Below are positions 1-7,841 of a DNA stretch of 44,067 nucleotides, piece after piece; position 1 is the stretch's first letter; each line of letters starts with the position of its first letter. The stretch is taken from the NCBI GenBank assembly GCA_038745855.1, contig JBCDLC010000027.1, forward strand, positions 1-44,067. The letters are read 5' to 3'. The stretch comes from UBA5336 sp038745855. GTDB taxonomy: Bacteria; Pseudomonadota; Alphaproteobacteria; Caulobacterales; Hyphomonadaceae. A model generated the notes under the pieces. That model saw nothing but the letters and a program-made list of their open reading frames with translations. It was not told where the DNA came from and made no database searches. Position numbers and translations under genes: made by a program.

Positions 1-488
1 ATTTGGGTTAGGTGCATCAGGGTTTGGAAGCCGCTTCGGGCAGCCGCGGCATTCAAGGGCGATGGTTGCTGGCAACAGCACAGCCATGGCCTCTGCTTTG
101 GGCGAGCAGGAAACAAATCGGACAAGCGGAGATCGCAAAGTCACCGCCGATCCGTCCGCCACGCCCTAACAGGGGCGCCAGACGGCGGCACAGCAGCAAA
201 AGGACACCGGACGCGCACCCGCGCGGGCCGGCCAAAGGTGCTGGCCGCAACGCGAGTACGCCCCATCCGCCCGAACAATCCTGTCCCTCCAATCAGAACC
301 GAAAGCACGCGGGGCACCTCGCAAAAGCGAACAGCCCTGCGCCCGAAAACCTGGGCGACAGGCCCCGCCAAAGGCTGAAACCGGTCTCGCGGGTCAGCAC
401 GCATGGAGGATCTTCGGGCAGGGGCACGTGCGTACAAATCCCCGCGCCCGCTCGGGCGAAAGATCTGGTGTATTTGAAGCGCTGGGAT
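1..488. other. Gene-free stretch; no supported gene
   Basis: I see no convincing gene here. The frame of the downstream permease stays open back to base 12, but its translation is rich in Arg, Pro, Ser and Ala with no domain character. Two antisense frames are open in pieces, one interrupted by TGA at 293-295, and neither gives a recognisable protein. No tRNA T-loop signature was seen. Bases 409-465 can fold into nested stems (6 bp GATCTT/AAGATC, 4 bp GGGC/GCCC, 4 bp GGGG/CCCC) ending 24 bases before the permease start. A decayed gene or an unrecognised small RNA is possible. Confidence 0.5.
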
Positions 489-1349
489 ATGGGAGATCCT
501 TCGGGCTCCATAGGGGATGGTCGGTTGATCGATGCATGGGTTGCAAGTTGGCCGCTCCTCGCGGCATTGGCTGCGGCCGGTCTGGTTGCTGGCTTGTCCG
601 CGGGACTCTTCGGGATTGGCGGCGGGGCGGTCATCGTCCCCGTGCTTTTCCTGCTCTTGTCCGGCATGGGCTATGACGGATCGGCCATGCACGTGGCGGT
701 CGCCACATCCCTCGCGACGATCATCGTAACGTCCGCGCGCTCGGCCTCCGCGCACCATCGGAAAGGGGCGGTGGATTGGGCCGTCATACGCGGCTGGGCG
801 CCCTGGATCGGGTTGGGTGCGGCGGCTGGAATGCTGGTCGCTGGGGCCGTGCCTGGCGACGTGTTGACGATGATCTTCGGGGTCATGGCCATGCTGCTGG
901 CGGCCCAACTCTTTTTCGGGAGACCAACCTGGCGCTTGGCCGATGACATGCCAGGCGGGTTCGGCCGTGCGGGATTCGGAACAGCGGTGGGCGGACTGTC
1001 AGCGCTAATGGGCATTGGTGGGGGAACCTTTGGCGTTTCCCTGATGACGGTTTGCGGGCGCACGATCCACCAGGCGGTGGCAACGGCGGCAGGGTTCGGG
1101 GTCGCCATCGGGCTGCCTGCGGCCATCGCCGCGATCTATACGGGCTGGAACGTGGAAGGCCGTCCGCCTGGCTCCCTCGGCTATGTCAGCGTGCCCGCGT
1201 TTTTGTTGATTTCGGTCTTTACGGTCACCATGGCCCCGGTTGGCGCCGCGCTCGCGCACCGGCTGGAGGCAGGGAAACTGCGCAAGGCGTTCGGGGTTTT
1301 ATTGGCGCTCGTGGCCCTGCGCATGTTGTATTCGGTCACATCGGGATAG
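489..1349 (+). CDS. TauE/SafE family sulfite/organic anion permease
   Basis: Predicted inner-membrane permease of 286 aa in the TauE/SafE (TSUP) family, whose members export sulfite, sulfoacetate or related organic anions. The family's two-fold repeat is visible: a GIGGG motif follows the first membrane segment near residue 42 and recurs in the second half (LMGIGGGTFG, near residue 175). At least seven hydrophobic segments are present. I chose the ATG at 489 because the membrane protein begins just after it and because 286 aa is close to the usual 250-280 aa; the frame is open much further upstream, but that part is low-complexity Arg/Pro-rich sequence. The ribosome-binding site is weak. The substrate cannot be told from sequence, and no sulfur-metabolism gene lies nearby. 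It converges on the protease gene at 1388 across a hairpin. Confidence 0.85.
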   Translation: MGDPSGSIGDGRLIDAWVASWPLLAALAAAGLVAGLSAGLFGIGGGAVIVPVLFLLLSGMGYDGSAMHVAVATSLATIIVTSARSASAHHRKGAVDWAVIRGWAPWIGLGAAAGMLVAGAVPGDVLTMIFGVMAMLLAAQLFFGRPTWRLADDMPGGFGRAGFGTAVGGLSALMGIGGGTFGVSLMTVCGRTIHQAVATAAGFGVAIGLPAAIAAIYTGWNVEGRPPGSLGYVSVPAFLLISVFTVTMAPVGAALAHRLEAGKLRKAFGVLLALVALRMLYSVTSG

Positions 1350-1356
1350 GGCGGAA

Positions 1357-1383
1357 GCCGGTCTCTGCCCCGACCAGACCGGC
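1357..1383. terminator. Inverted repeat between convergent genes, candidate bidirectional terminator
   Basis: Perfect 8-bp inverted repeat GCCGGTCT (1357-1364) and AGACCGGC (1376-1383) with an 11-nt loop. It fills most of the 38-bp gap between the plus-strand permease stop (1349) and the minus-strand protease stop (1388). Neither side has a clear T-tract, so this is a position-based inference. Confidence 0.45.
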
Positions 1384-1387
1384 CTGC

Positions 1388-1954
1388 TCACTTGCGCAGG
1401 ATCAGATTCTTCTGGCGGAATTCGTAGGAGTGCAGCTCGCCAAGAAAGCTCATGCCCAGCAGGGACTGCGTGAGCCCATCCTTAAGGACCATTGCATCGA
1501 CATTCTCGATCTTTACCTGGCCAATCTTGATATCGGCCAACTCGACAAACGCCCCTTTGACCGTGCCGCCAGCGGTATTGATGTTCCAACGATAGTCCAG
1601 CGTATCGGGCTCAAGGCCTAGCCGCTGGGCGTCGCGAAAGGTCAGCGCCACGGTCGATGCGCCCGTGTCGACCATGAAACGGACGCTGGTGCCATCGACA
1701 TTTGCGTTGGCCCAGAAATGCCCGTCGGCTTCCTTCCTCAGGATCGCGGCATTGGCGATAGGCGCGCCGCTGATATCGCTGGCCACAGAAACACGCGGGG
1801 GTGTCTGCCGGGCTGAAGAGGGCTGCACAGTGCTCGCTGCGGCAGCCGATTGCGCTTCTCTCGTTTCGACGGCGGGCTGGATGAAGAACTTGACGGCGAT
1901 CATCACACCAACCGCCATGATCATCATTGCGATGAAATGGGTCGTGCGCATCAA
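1388..1954 (-). CDS. TIGR02281-type retropepsin-like aspartic protease, membrane-anchored
   Basis: A 188-aa protein with one N-terminal membrane segment (about residues 5-25, rich in Met/Ile/Val), then an Ala/Ser/Gln linker and a single retropepsin-like domain. The catalytic motif is explicit: MVDTGASTVALT, where DTGA is the active-site loop of clan AA aspartic proteases that act as homodimers. A second family-typical motif near the C-terminus is LLGMSFLGEL. These bacterial proteins are predicted to face the periplasm; the substrate is generally unknown. The start codon overlaps the stop of the upstream DUF1289 gene by 4 bp (1951-1954), so the two are likely translationally coupled. Confidence 0.85.
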   Translation of the reverse strand: MMRTTHFIAMMIMAVGVMIAVKFFIQPAVETREAQSAAAASTVQPSSARQTPPRVSVASDISGAPIANAAILRKEADGHFWANANVDGTSVRFMVDTGASTVALTFRDAQRLGLEPDTLDYRWNINTAGGTVKGAFVELADIKIGQVKIENVDAMVLKDGLTQSLLGMSFLGELHSYEFRQKNLILRK

Positions 1955-2154
1955 CCCGGTCCCAGTTTTCCAAGGGCACGAAGCGCTTCCATGCGAGAGG
2001 GTATCTCTTCCATGATCCTATTCCGTTCCGGTTCGGTCATGCGCGTCCAGGTGCCGATTTCCTTCAAGGTGCGCCCGCAGCCCAAGCAGCTTCCGGTTTC
2101 GCCGTCTACCGCACAAACCTTGATGCACGGTGAAACGATAGGCGTATTTGTCAT
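1951..2154 (-). CDS. DUF1289 family small cysteine-rich protein
   Basis: A 67-aa protein matching the DUF1289 pattern: SPCIKVCAVDGETGSCLGCGRT near the N-terminus supplies four cysteines in a C-x3-C ... C-x2-C spacing that probably binds a metal (zinc or an iron-sulfur cluster), followed by a Trp/Met-rich helix (IGTWTRMTEPER). The function of the family is unknown. It is the first gene of a two-gene minus-strand operon with the retropepsin-like protease, a pairing I know from other alphaproteobacteria. It diverges from the CobT-like gene across about 100 bp. Confidence 0.85.
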   Translation of the reverse strand: MTNTPIVSPCIKVCAVDGETGSCLGCGRTLKEIGTWTRMTEPERNRIMEEIPSRMEALRALGKLGPG

Positions 2155-2254
2155 GGAAGTGCCGTTCGAATCGGAAATAGGGGAGGAAGTCTTGATCGGG
2201 CGATCGGCCCGTGGGACTGGCTAGTGTATTGGCTGGTACGAGCCCAGCTCTTTC

Positions 2255-3271
2255 ATGGATTTGGATAAGGTATTCGCACAAGAGATGCCAGAGCGCCCCT
2301 TTGACGACGTCCGGAGCTTGTTGAGAGACCTGCCGGAGCCAGACTACGCGGCCGGAGATGCCGTGCGTGATGCACTGGCGGGGATGGGCCGCGATGGCGA
2401 TTTCGGCCGATTGGGGGAAGCGGCTGTCTGGCTCGCCAAGTGGCAAGGGCGATATCCTCCACGCATCGAAAAGCCCACGCTCGCCATGTTTGCCGGAGCC
2501 CATGGTGTCTTGGGATCGGGGGTTTCGCTCTCGTCGAACTCCGACACGCGGAACCAGGTTGAAGCGCTGACATCGGGCAAGGCGCCGCTTTCAGCGATCG
2601 CTGCAAACGTCGAAACCAACATTCGGGTCTTCGAATTGGCGGTCGACAAGCCGACACCCAGCATCGCTGACGCGCCTGCGATGACCGAGCAGGAATGCGT
2701 CGCGACGATGGCCTATGGGTTCGAAGCCCTTGAAGGCGAGCCAGACCTTCTGGCGATCGGCGTCATCGGTGCAGGAATCGGAACGGTTGCGGCTGCCGTG
2801 GCTTGCGCTCTCTATGGCGGGTCGGCGGAATACTGGGTCCGGCCAGGCGATGAGTTCGGTCCGGACGTCACAAGAACGCGGGCCGCTGCTGTCAATGCCG
2901 CCCTTGCCCGCCACCGGGGGCATTCTGACGATCCTCTCGATGCGATGGCCCATTTGGGCGGGCGGGAATTGGCAGCTTGTGCTGGCGCCATATTGGCCGC
3001 GCGCCGCCAGGGGATTCCTGTCTTGCTGGATGGTTTCGCAACGACGATTGCCGCCGGGGTGATCCATGCGATCGATCCGGACGCGATTTCGCACGTACTG
3101 GCCGCCCACGCGACAGGCCGTCCGGCCCATCAGGCCGCGCTGGAGCGGATTGGGCTTAAACCCCTGGTGGAGCTGGAATTCCAGACCGGCGGCGGGCTCG
3201 GCTCAGCGACCGCGATAGGACTGCTCAAGACAGCGTGTTCGCCGTTTATCGCGCGGCCGGCCGAGCCATAA
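2255..3271 (+). CDS. CobT-like protein (nicotinate-nucleotide-DMB phosphoribosyltransferase family), catalytic residues altered
   Basis: A 338-aa member of the CobT family by overall similarity: AGAHGV near residue 81, AANVETNIRVFELAV near 117, GLDGFATT-like and HATGRP segments near 259 and 285. True CobT attaches ribose phosphate from nicotinate mononucleotide to dimethylbenzimidazole in cobalamin nucleotide-loop assembly. Against a rhizobial CobT sequence as I remember it, three signature blocks are changed. The N-terminal KPPGxLG block is replaced by a MGRDGDFG segment. The GEMGIGNTT block reads GVIGAGIGTV (residues 169-178), putting Val at the first active-site Glu. The GEGTGA block reads GGGLGSA (312-318), putting Gly313 at the catalytic Glu. 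No other cobalamin gene lies in the window and no cobalamin riboswitch was seen upstream. The fold assignment is firm; the activity is doubtful. No Shine-Dalgarno sequence is evident before the ATG. Confidence 0.75.
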   Translation: MDLDKVFAQEMPERPFDDVRSLLRDLPEPDYAAGDAVRDALAGMGRDGDFGRLGEAAVWLAKWQGRYPPRIEKPTLAMFAGAHGVLGSGVSLSSNSDTRNQVEALTSGKAPLSAIAANVETNIRVFELAVDKPTPSIADAPAMTEQECVATMAYGFEALEGEPDLLAIGVIGAGIGTVAAAVACALYGGSAEYWVRPGDEFGPDVTRTRAAAVNAALARHRGHSDDPLDAMAHLGGRELAACAGAILAARRQGIPVLLDGFATTIAAGVIHAIDPDAISHVLAAHATGRPAHQAALERIGLKPLVELEFQTGGGLGSATAIGLLKTACSPFIARPAEP

Positions 3272-3288
3272 AGCGGGCCTGATCTCGG

Positions 3289-3843
3289 TCAGTTCGTTGT
3301 TGTCACCGTGAAGCGGTCGAGCTGCCGTCTCGCTAAGTCCCACTCCGGCTTCAGCTCTGTGGAGCGCAGGAAGTCCTCGTAAGCGCCTTCGATGTCACCG
3401 CTTTGCTCACGCGCGATAGCGCGGTTGTAGTGCGCAGCGAATAGGTCCTGGCTCTCCAGCGTGATGGACTTGTCGAGAGGAGCAAGGGCTTCGTCGTACC
3501 GGCGTTGAAATATAAGGGCCGCACCCAGATTGAGGTAGGCAGCGCCAAGGTCTTCGCTGAAGGAAATCGCGCGCTCATAATCCTCGATGGCAGAGTCGTA
3601 CCGTTCAGCGCGCATCCGGGCGATGCCTCTATTGACGTAAGTCGCAGCCTTGTTCGTCGGCGTCAGAGCTTCTTGTTGGAGCGCTTGTGTGCACAACCGT
3701 TCCAGACTTCGGAAGGTATCCGAACCGTCGCGGACCTTGGTGTAGCAGTCCTTGGCCATTCCACCCCCAATAACAAAGGCTTGGGCGGACGCGCTTGCAG
3801 GAACTAGCGTAAGAAACAGAGTGGCAAATATGGCTTTGGTCAT
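3289..3843 (-). CDS. Secreted tetratricopeptide-repeat protein
   Basis: A 184-aa protein with a clear Sec signal peptide (hydrophobic core FATLFLTLVPASASA, likely cleavage after ASAQA) and at least three TPR units between about residues 60 and 170. The repeats show typical A..Y.NRG.A, Y..A..DYE.AI and A.LNLGAAL patterns and end in a unit with AYEDFLRSTELKP. It is probably periplasmic and acts through protein contacts; no partner can be named. A strong Shine-Dalgarno (AGGAGGGAG on the minus strand) precedes the ATG. It is divergent from the cytochrome oxidase operon across 144 bp that must hold both promoters, and convergent with the CobT-like gene (17-bp gap). Confidence 0.8.
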   Translation of the reverse strand: MTKAIFATLFLTLVPASASAQAFVIGGGMAKDCYTKVRDGSDTFRSLERLCTQALQQEALTPTNKAATYVNRGIARMRAERYDSAIEDYERAISFSEDLGAAYLNLGAALIFQRRYDEALAPLDKSITLESQDLFAAHYNRAIAREQSGDIEGAYEDFLRSTELKPEWDLARRQLDRFTVTTTN

Positions 3844-3987
3844 CGAAATCTCCCTCCTATTAACCGGACTAACACTCTTTCTGTAAGCGCGCGAAGGTTC
3901 TGCGACAATAATGCTGCCGGTGGCCAGTGGCGTGGCCGGGCGGGCCAGTTTAGGAAAAGAGGGAGAAAAAAGACTTCGGAGGCGCGC

Positions 3988-4962
3988 GTGCGCGGACTAC
4001 AGAAATACTTGGTGGCATTGGTCATCGGCATTGTGACAGCGGGATTTGCACACGCTGCTGTCCCAGTCGATGGCGCGATCAATCTCCAGCCGGCGGCAAC
4101 GCGAATCATGGAGCGGATCCACGGGTTCCACAGCTTCCTGCTCGTGATCATCACGTCGATCACGATCTTCGTGTTTGCACTGCTCGTTTATGTGGTGGTT
4201 CGGTTCAACAGGCGATCGAACCCGGAGCCGAAGAAGTTCAGCCACAACACGACCATCGAAGTGGTCTGGACGGCTGTTCCAGTGCTCATCCTGGTCGCGA
4301 TCGCCATGCCATCCTTCCCGAACCTCTATTATCAGGAAGCGGAGCCTGATCTCGAAGCAATCGCCAGCGCCGGCGACATGGACAATCCCAACGTGTTTCC
4401 CGCCGCGGCGGAAAAGGGCTGGGTGACCGTGAAGGCCCAAGGCAATCAGTGGAATTGGACTTACCAATATCCCGACGTTCTTGATGGCGACGGCTTCCCC
4501 CTCGAATTCACGTCGAACCCGATCCACAAGGGGCGGAGCGACGATGAGCAGGTGTACGAAGCTCTGACCGAACGGGGAGACTTCGATAGCAAGCTGGTCA
4601 ATCTCGCCGTGGACTATCCGATGGTCGTGCCCGTCAATCGCTACATCCGGTACCAGACCACAGCGTCCGATGTGATCCACTCGTGGACGGTGCCGGCGTT
4701 CGGCGTGAAGACCGATGCTATTCCCGGTAAGCTGAACGAAGGATGGTTCCTCATCAACGAGCCCGGCATCTACTATGGCCAGTGTTCAGAGCTCTGTGGC
4801 GTGAACCATGCGTTCATGCCGATCGAGGTGCGCGCCGTGAGCGAGGCGCAGTATGCCGAGTGGATCGAGAGCATGCTTCAAGGTGATTACGAGCAGGCCG
4901 TGCAGATCGTGTCCGTCCCCGAACTGGGCGACGACACCGAATTTGCCGCGCTCGAACAATAG
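3988..4962 (+). CDS. ctaC: Cytochrome c oxidase subunit II, aa3-type
   Basis: A 324-aa precursor with an N-terminal signal peptide ending near AHA (residue 23) and two membrane helices (about 47-72 and 89-110) that anchor a periplasmic cupredoxin domain. The CuA site is complete: His231 (DVIHSW), then Cys266-x-Glu268-x-Cys270-x3-His274-x2-Met277 in GQCSELCGVNHAFM. It accepts electrons from cytochrome c and passes them to heme a in subunit I. The QWNWTYQYP aromatic stretch near 154-162 is the expected cytochrome c electron entry region. The start is GTG at 3988, chosen because a CGGAGG ribosome-binding site lies 6-11 bases upstream and the signal peptide begins there. First gene of the oxidase operon; ctaD follows after 21 bp. 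Confidence 0.97.
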   Translation: MRGLQKYLVALVIGIVTAGFAHAAVPVDGAINLQPAATRIMERIHGFHSFLLVIITSITIFVFALLVYVVVRFNRRSNPEPKKFSHNTTIEVVWTAVPVLILVAIAMPSFPNLYYQEAEPDLEAIASAGDMDNPNVFPAAAEKGWVTVKAQGNQWNWTYQYPDVLDGDGFPLEFTSNPIHKGRSDDEQVYEALTERGDFDSKLVNLAVDYPMVVPVNRYIRYQTTASDVIHSWTVPAFGVKTDAIPGKLNEGWFLINEPGIYYGQCSELCGVNHAFMPIEVRAVSEAQYAEWIESMLQGDYEQAVQIVSVPELGDDTEFAALEQ

Positions 4963-4983
4963 AATTCAAGAGGATAACCCGCC

Positions 4984-6654
4984 ATGCCCATGGATGAAAT
5001 CGCACTCAGTCAGGACGGTCACGATCATGACCACACCCCTGGCTTCTTCACGCGGTGGTTCTTCTCGACGAACCACAAGGACATCGGAACGCTATACCTG
5101 ATCTTTGCCCTGTGCGCTGGGATCATTGGGTATTCCCTGTCGGGTCTCATTCGTTGGGAATTGGCAGAGCCTGGTATTGGCCCGCTGCTGAACTTCGTCG
5201 CTGGTGAGGGCGATGCGGCCGTCGAGGCGGCCAAGCACTTCTACAATGTCGTGATCACCTATCACGGGCTAATCATGATCTTCTTCATGGTGATGCCGGC
5301 GCTTATTGGCGGGTTTGGTAACTGGTTTGTACCGCTCATGATCGGGGCGCCGGACATGGCTTTCCCGCGCATGAACAACATCTCGTTCTGGCTCACCGTG
5401 TCCGCATTTGCACTGCTGATCCTGTCGATGTTCGTGCCTGGGAATGCCTCAGGGAACGGCTTCGGCGGCGGCTGGGTCCTTTATCCGCCTCTCTCAGGTT
5501 TGAAAGGGCACCCGGGGCCCGCGATGGATCTCTTGATCCTTTCGCTGCATACGGCGGGGATCGCCTCTATCCTCGGGGCCATCAACTTCATTGTGACCAT
5601 TCTCAACATGCGCGCGCCGGGCATGACCATTCACCGGATGCCGCTCTTCGCGTGGTCGATGCTGATCACGGCCGTGCTGCTGCTCCTGTCGCTGCCCGTG
5701 CTGGCTGGCGCGCTGACGATGCTGCTGACCGACCGGAATTTCGGGTCTCAGTTCTTCGTGCCCGAAGGCGGCGGTGACCCAGTCATGTTCCAGCACTTGT
5801 TCTGGTTCTTCGGTCACCCCGAGGTCTACATCATGATCCTTCCGGCTTTCGGAATTGTGTCGCACATTGTTTCGACATTCTCGAAAAAGCCGATCTTCGG
5901 CTATCTCGGCATGGCCTATGCGATGGTGTCGATCGGTGTGATCGGGTTCATCGTGTGGGCGCACCACATGTACACCGTGGGCATGAACCTCGATCTCAAG
6001 GCATACTTCGTGGCGGCCACGATGGTCATCGCGGTGCCGACGGGGATCAAGATTTTTTCCTGGATCGCGACGATGTGGGGTGGGTCGATCGACTTCAAGG
6101 TGCCAATGCTCTGGGCGATCGGCTTCATCTTCCTGTTCACCGTTGGTGGTGTGACGGGTGTTGTGCTTGCCAATGCGGGTATCGACCACGTGCTGCACGA
6201 CACCTACTACGTTGTGGCACATTTCCACTACGTCCTGTCGCTCGGCGCCGTGTTCGGCCTCTTTGCGGGCTGGTACTACTGGTATGAGAAGATGTTCGGT
6301 ATCAAATATAATGAGCGGCTCGCGCAGGCGCATTTCTGGGCGATGTTCGTGGGCTCGAACGTGCTGTTCTTTCCGCAGCACTTCCTGGGTCTTCAGGGCA
6401 TGCCGCGCCGGTATGTGGATTACGCCGAGGCCTTCTCCACCTGGCACTACTGGTCATCCATCGGTTATGCGATGACCTTGTTTGCAACGCTCATCTTCTT
6501 CGTCGTGCTTGCAGAAAGCGTGCTGCGTCGACGGAAAGCCGAAGCGAACCCCTGGGGCGAGAGTGCGAGCACGTTGGAGTGGACTTTGCCGAGCCCACCG
6601 CCGTTCCACCAGTTCAACACCCTTCCTGTCGTGAAGGCTGACGCAGCCCACTAG
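4984..6654 (+). CDS. ctaD: Cytochrome c oxidase subunit I, aa3-type
   Basis: Catalytic subunit of 556 aa with twelve predicted membrane helices, carrying heme a and the heme a3-CuB centre where oxygen is reduced and protons are pumped. Visible landmarks: the N-terminal STNHKDIGTLY motif, GHPEVYIMILPAFG (the CuB-ligand His and the Tyr cross-linked to it), HHMYTVG (two CuB-ligand His), HDTYYVVAHFHYVLS (heme a and a3 ligands), and the C-terminal SPPPFHQFNTLP typical of alphaproteobacterial and mitochondrial-type subunit I. Length and motifs mark an A-family oxidase. A ribosome-binding site (AGAGGAT) lies about 10 bases before the ATG. It sits between ctaC and ctaB. Confidence 0.98.
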   Translation: MPMDEIALSQDGHDHDHTPGFFTRWFFSTNHKDIGTLYLIFALCAGIIGYSLSGLIRWELAEPGIGPLLNFVAGEGDAAVEAAKHFYNVVITYHGLIMIFFMVMPALIGGFGNWFVPLMIGAPDMAFPRMNNISFWLTVSAFALLILSMFVPGNASGNGFGGGWVLYPPLSGLKGHPGPAMDLLILSLHTAGIASILGAINFIVTILNMRAPGMTIHRMPLFAWSMLITAVLLLLSLPVLAGALTMLLTDRNFGSQFFVPEGGGDPVMFQHLFWFFGHPEVYIMILPAFGIVSHIVSTFSKKPIFGYLGMAYAMVSIGVIGFIVWAHHMYTVGMNLDLKAYFVAATMVIAVPTGIKIFSWIATMWGGSIDFKVPMLWAIGFIFLFTVGGVTGVVLANAGIDHVLHDTYYVVAHFHYVLSLGAVFGLFAGWYYWYEKMFGIKYNERLAQAHFWAMFVGSNVLFFPQHFLGLQGMPRRYVDYAEAFSTWHYWSSIGYAMTLFATLIFFVVLAESVLRRRKAEANPWGESASTLEWTLPSPPPFHQFNTLPVVKADAAH

Positions 6655-6690
6655 GCGGCTGACGATCAGGACGAACGAGACAGAGTTGCC

Positions 6691-7638
6691 ATGACCGACC
6701 AGGCCGCCACGCTTGCCGAACCTCAGATCGGGACCGCGAAGGACTACCTAAACCTCATGAAGCCCCGCATCATGGTGCTCGTGGTGTTTACGGCTATCGC
6801 GGGTCTTCTGGCGGCACCTGGCGGGATGCATCCGCTGATGGCAGCGGTCGCTGTTCTGGCCGTCGCCATGGGCTCGGGTGCCGCGGGTGCCCTGAACATG
6901 TGGTTCGATGCTGACATAGACGCGGTGATGTCTCGAACGGCATCCCGTCCGATCCCTTCCGGGCGCGTGCCGCGTGATGAGGCCCTCTCTCTTGGCATCT
7001 TCATGGGCGGCGCCTCCGTCATTCTGATATGGATGGCGAGCAATGCGGTGGCAGCAGCGCTCTTGGCCCTGTCGATCGTCTATTATGGCGCGTTCTACAC
7101 CATGTGGCTGAAGCGGTTGACGCCCCAGAACATCGTCGTCGGTGGTGCGGCGGGGGCCTTCCCACCGGTGATCGGTTGGGCTGCGGTCACGGGCACGACA
7201 CCGATTGATGCATGGATCCTTTTTGCCATCATCTTCCTTTGGACACCGCCGCACTTCTGGGCGCTGTCCCTGCTGGCGAGCAAGGAGTACGAGAAGGCGG
7301 GCGTGCCGATGCTGCCCGTAACCCACGGCGCGGCGCATACGCGGATGCAGATCCTCGCTTACACATTTGTCCTTGCCCTCGCGGCATTGGCCCCGGTAGT
7401 TTCTGGGCTTGGCGGGGTCGTTTACGGCGTAGTGGCTTTCGTGTTGAGTGCCCTGTTTATCGTGTTGGCGATGCGGCTCTGGCGGTCTCGCGCTGGCGAT
7501 GTTGACGCAAGCCCTACCGACAGAAAAGGCGCGTCGTCCCTGTTCGCCTTTTCGATCTTGTACCTGTTTGTCCTGTTCGGTGCGGTGATGTTCGAACATG
7601 GGCTTGGTCTATACTGGCCGCTCACGGCGGCGGCTTAG
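6691..7638 (+). CDS. ctaB: Protoheme IX farnesyltransferase (heme O synthase)
   Basis: A 315-aa UbiA-family integral membrane prenyltransferase that adds a farnesyl group to protoheme, making heme O, the precursor of heme A for the oxidase. The prenyl-diphosphate-binding aspartate motif is NMWFDADIDAVMSRT (NxxDxxxD) near residue 71, followed by RPIPSG; the second conserved loop is KRLTPQNIVVGGAAGAFPPVIGW, and LWTPPHFWAL is also family-typical. Eight to nine hydrophobic segments fit the fold. It lies in the oxidase operon, 36 bp after ctaD and 11 bp before a small membrane-protein gene. The symbol cyoE is used for the same family in quinol oxidase operons. Confidence 0.96.
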   Translation: MTDQAATLAEPQIGTAKDYLNLMKPRIMVLVVFTAIAGLLAAPGGMHPLMAAVAVLAVAMGSGAAGALNMWFDADIDAVMSRTASRPIPSGRVPRDEALSLGIFMGGASVILIWMASNAVAAALLALSIVYYGAFYTMWLKRLTPQNIVVGGAAGAFPPVIGWAAVTGTTPIDAWILFAIIFLWTPPHFWALSLLASKEYEKAGVPMLPVTHGAAHTRMQILAYTFVLALAALAPVVSGLGGVVYGVVAFVLSALFIVLAMRLWRSRAGDVDASPTDRKGASSLFAFSILYLFVLFGAVMFEHGLGLYWPLTAAA

Positions 7639-7649
7639 GAGAACGCGGA

Positions 7650-7841
7650 ATGGCTGACACTCAAGAGCAGAACGAGCCTGTCATCTCCTCTCCGGTGTTC
7701 ACCGAGGCGGAAGATCGTGCACGCAAACGGCGCAATGTCTGGCTTGGCCTGGGGCTCGCAGCCTTTGTGGTCGTTGTCCTGATGGTCACAATGGTCCGGA
7801 TTAGCCAAGGCGGCGCGGCGATGCCCGATGGGGGCTTTTGA
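7650..7841 (+). CDS. Small single-pass membrane protein of the oxidase operon (CoxF/CtaF-like)
   Basis: A 63-aa protein with an acidic N-terminus, a basic ARKRRN turn and one membrane helix (about residues 30-50, WLGLGLAAFVVVVLMVTMV). Short proteins of this shape sit between ctaB and ctaG in many alphaproteobacteria and are annotated CoxF or CtaF; their exact role in oxidase assembly is not settled. The AGGAG at 7638-7642 gives a good ribosome-binding site for the ATG at 7650. The 3' end overlaps the likely start of ctaG by 14 bp, so translation is probably coupled. Sequence similarity in such a short protein is weak; the call rests mostly on position and topology. Confidence 0.75.
   Translation: MADTQEQNEPVISSPVFTEAEDRARKRRNVWLGLGLAAFVVVVLMVTMVRISQGGAAMPDGGF

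Noticed and set aside
1..488. RNase P RNA, tmRNA, SRP RNA or tRNA in the gene-free start
   Set aside because: None of the conserved core sequences I know for these RNAs was seen on either strand; a 6S-like RNA could not be confirmed.
2155..2254. Cobalamin riboswitch upstream of the CobT-like gene
   Set aside because: Only 100 bp, no B12-box-like sequence seen, only a small CGGGC/GCCCG hairpin.
5494..6447. A 317-codon open frame antisense to ctaD
   Set aside because: Translation is His/Arg/Glu-rich and lies wholly under the highly conserved subunit I gene.
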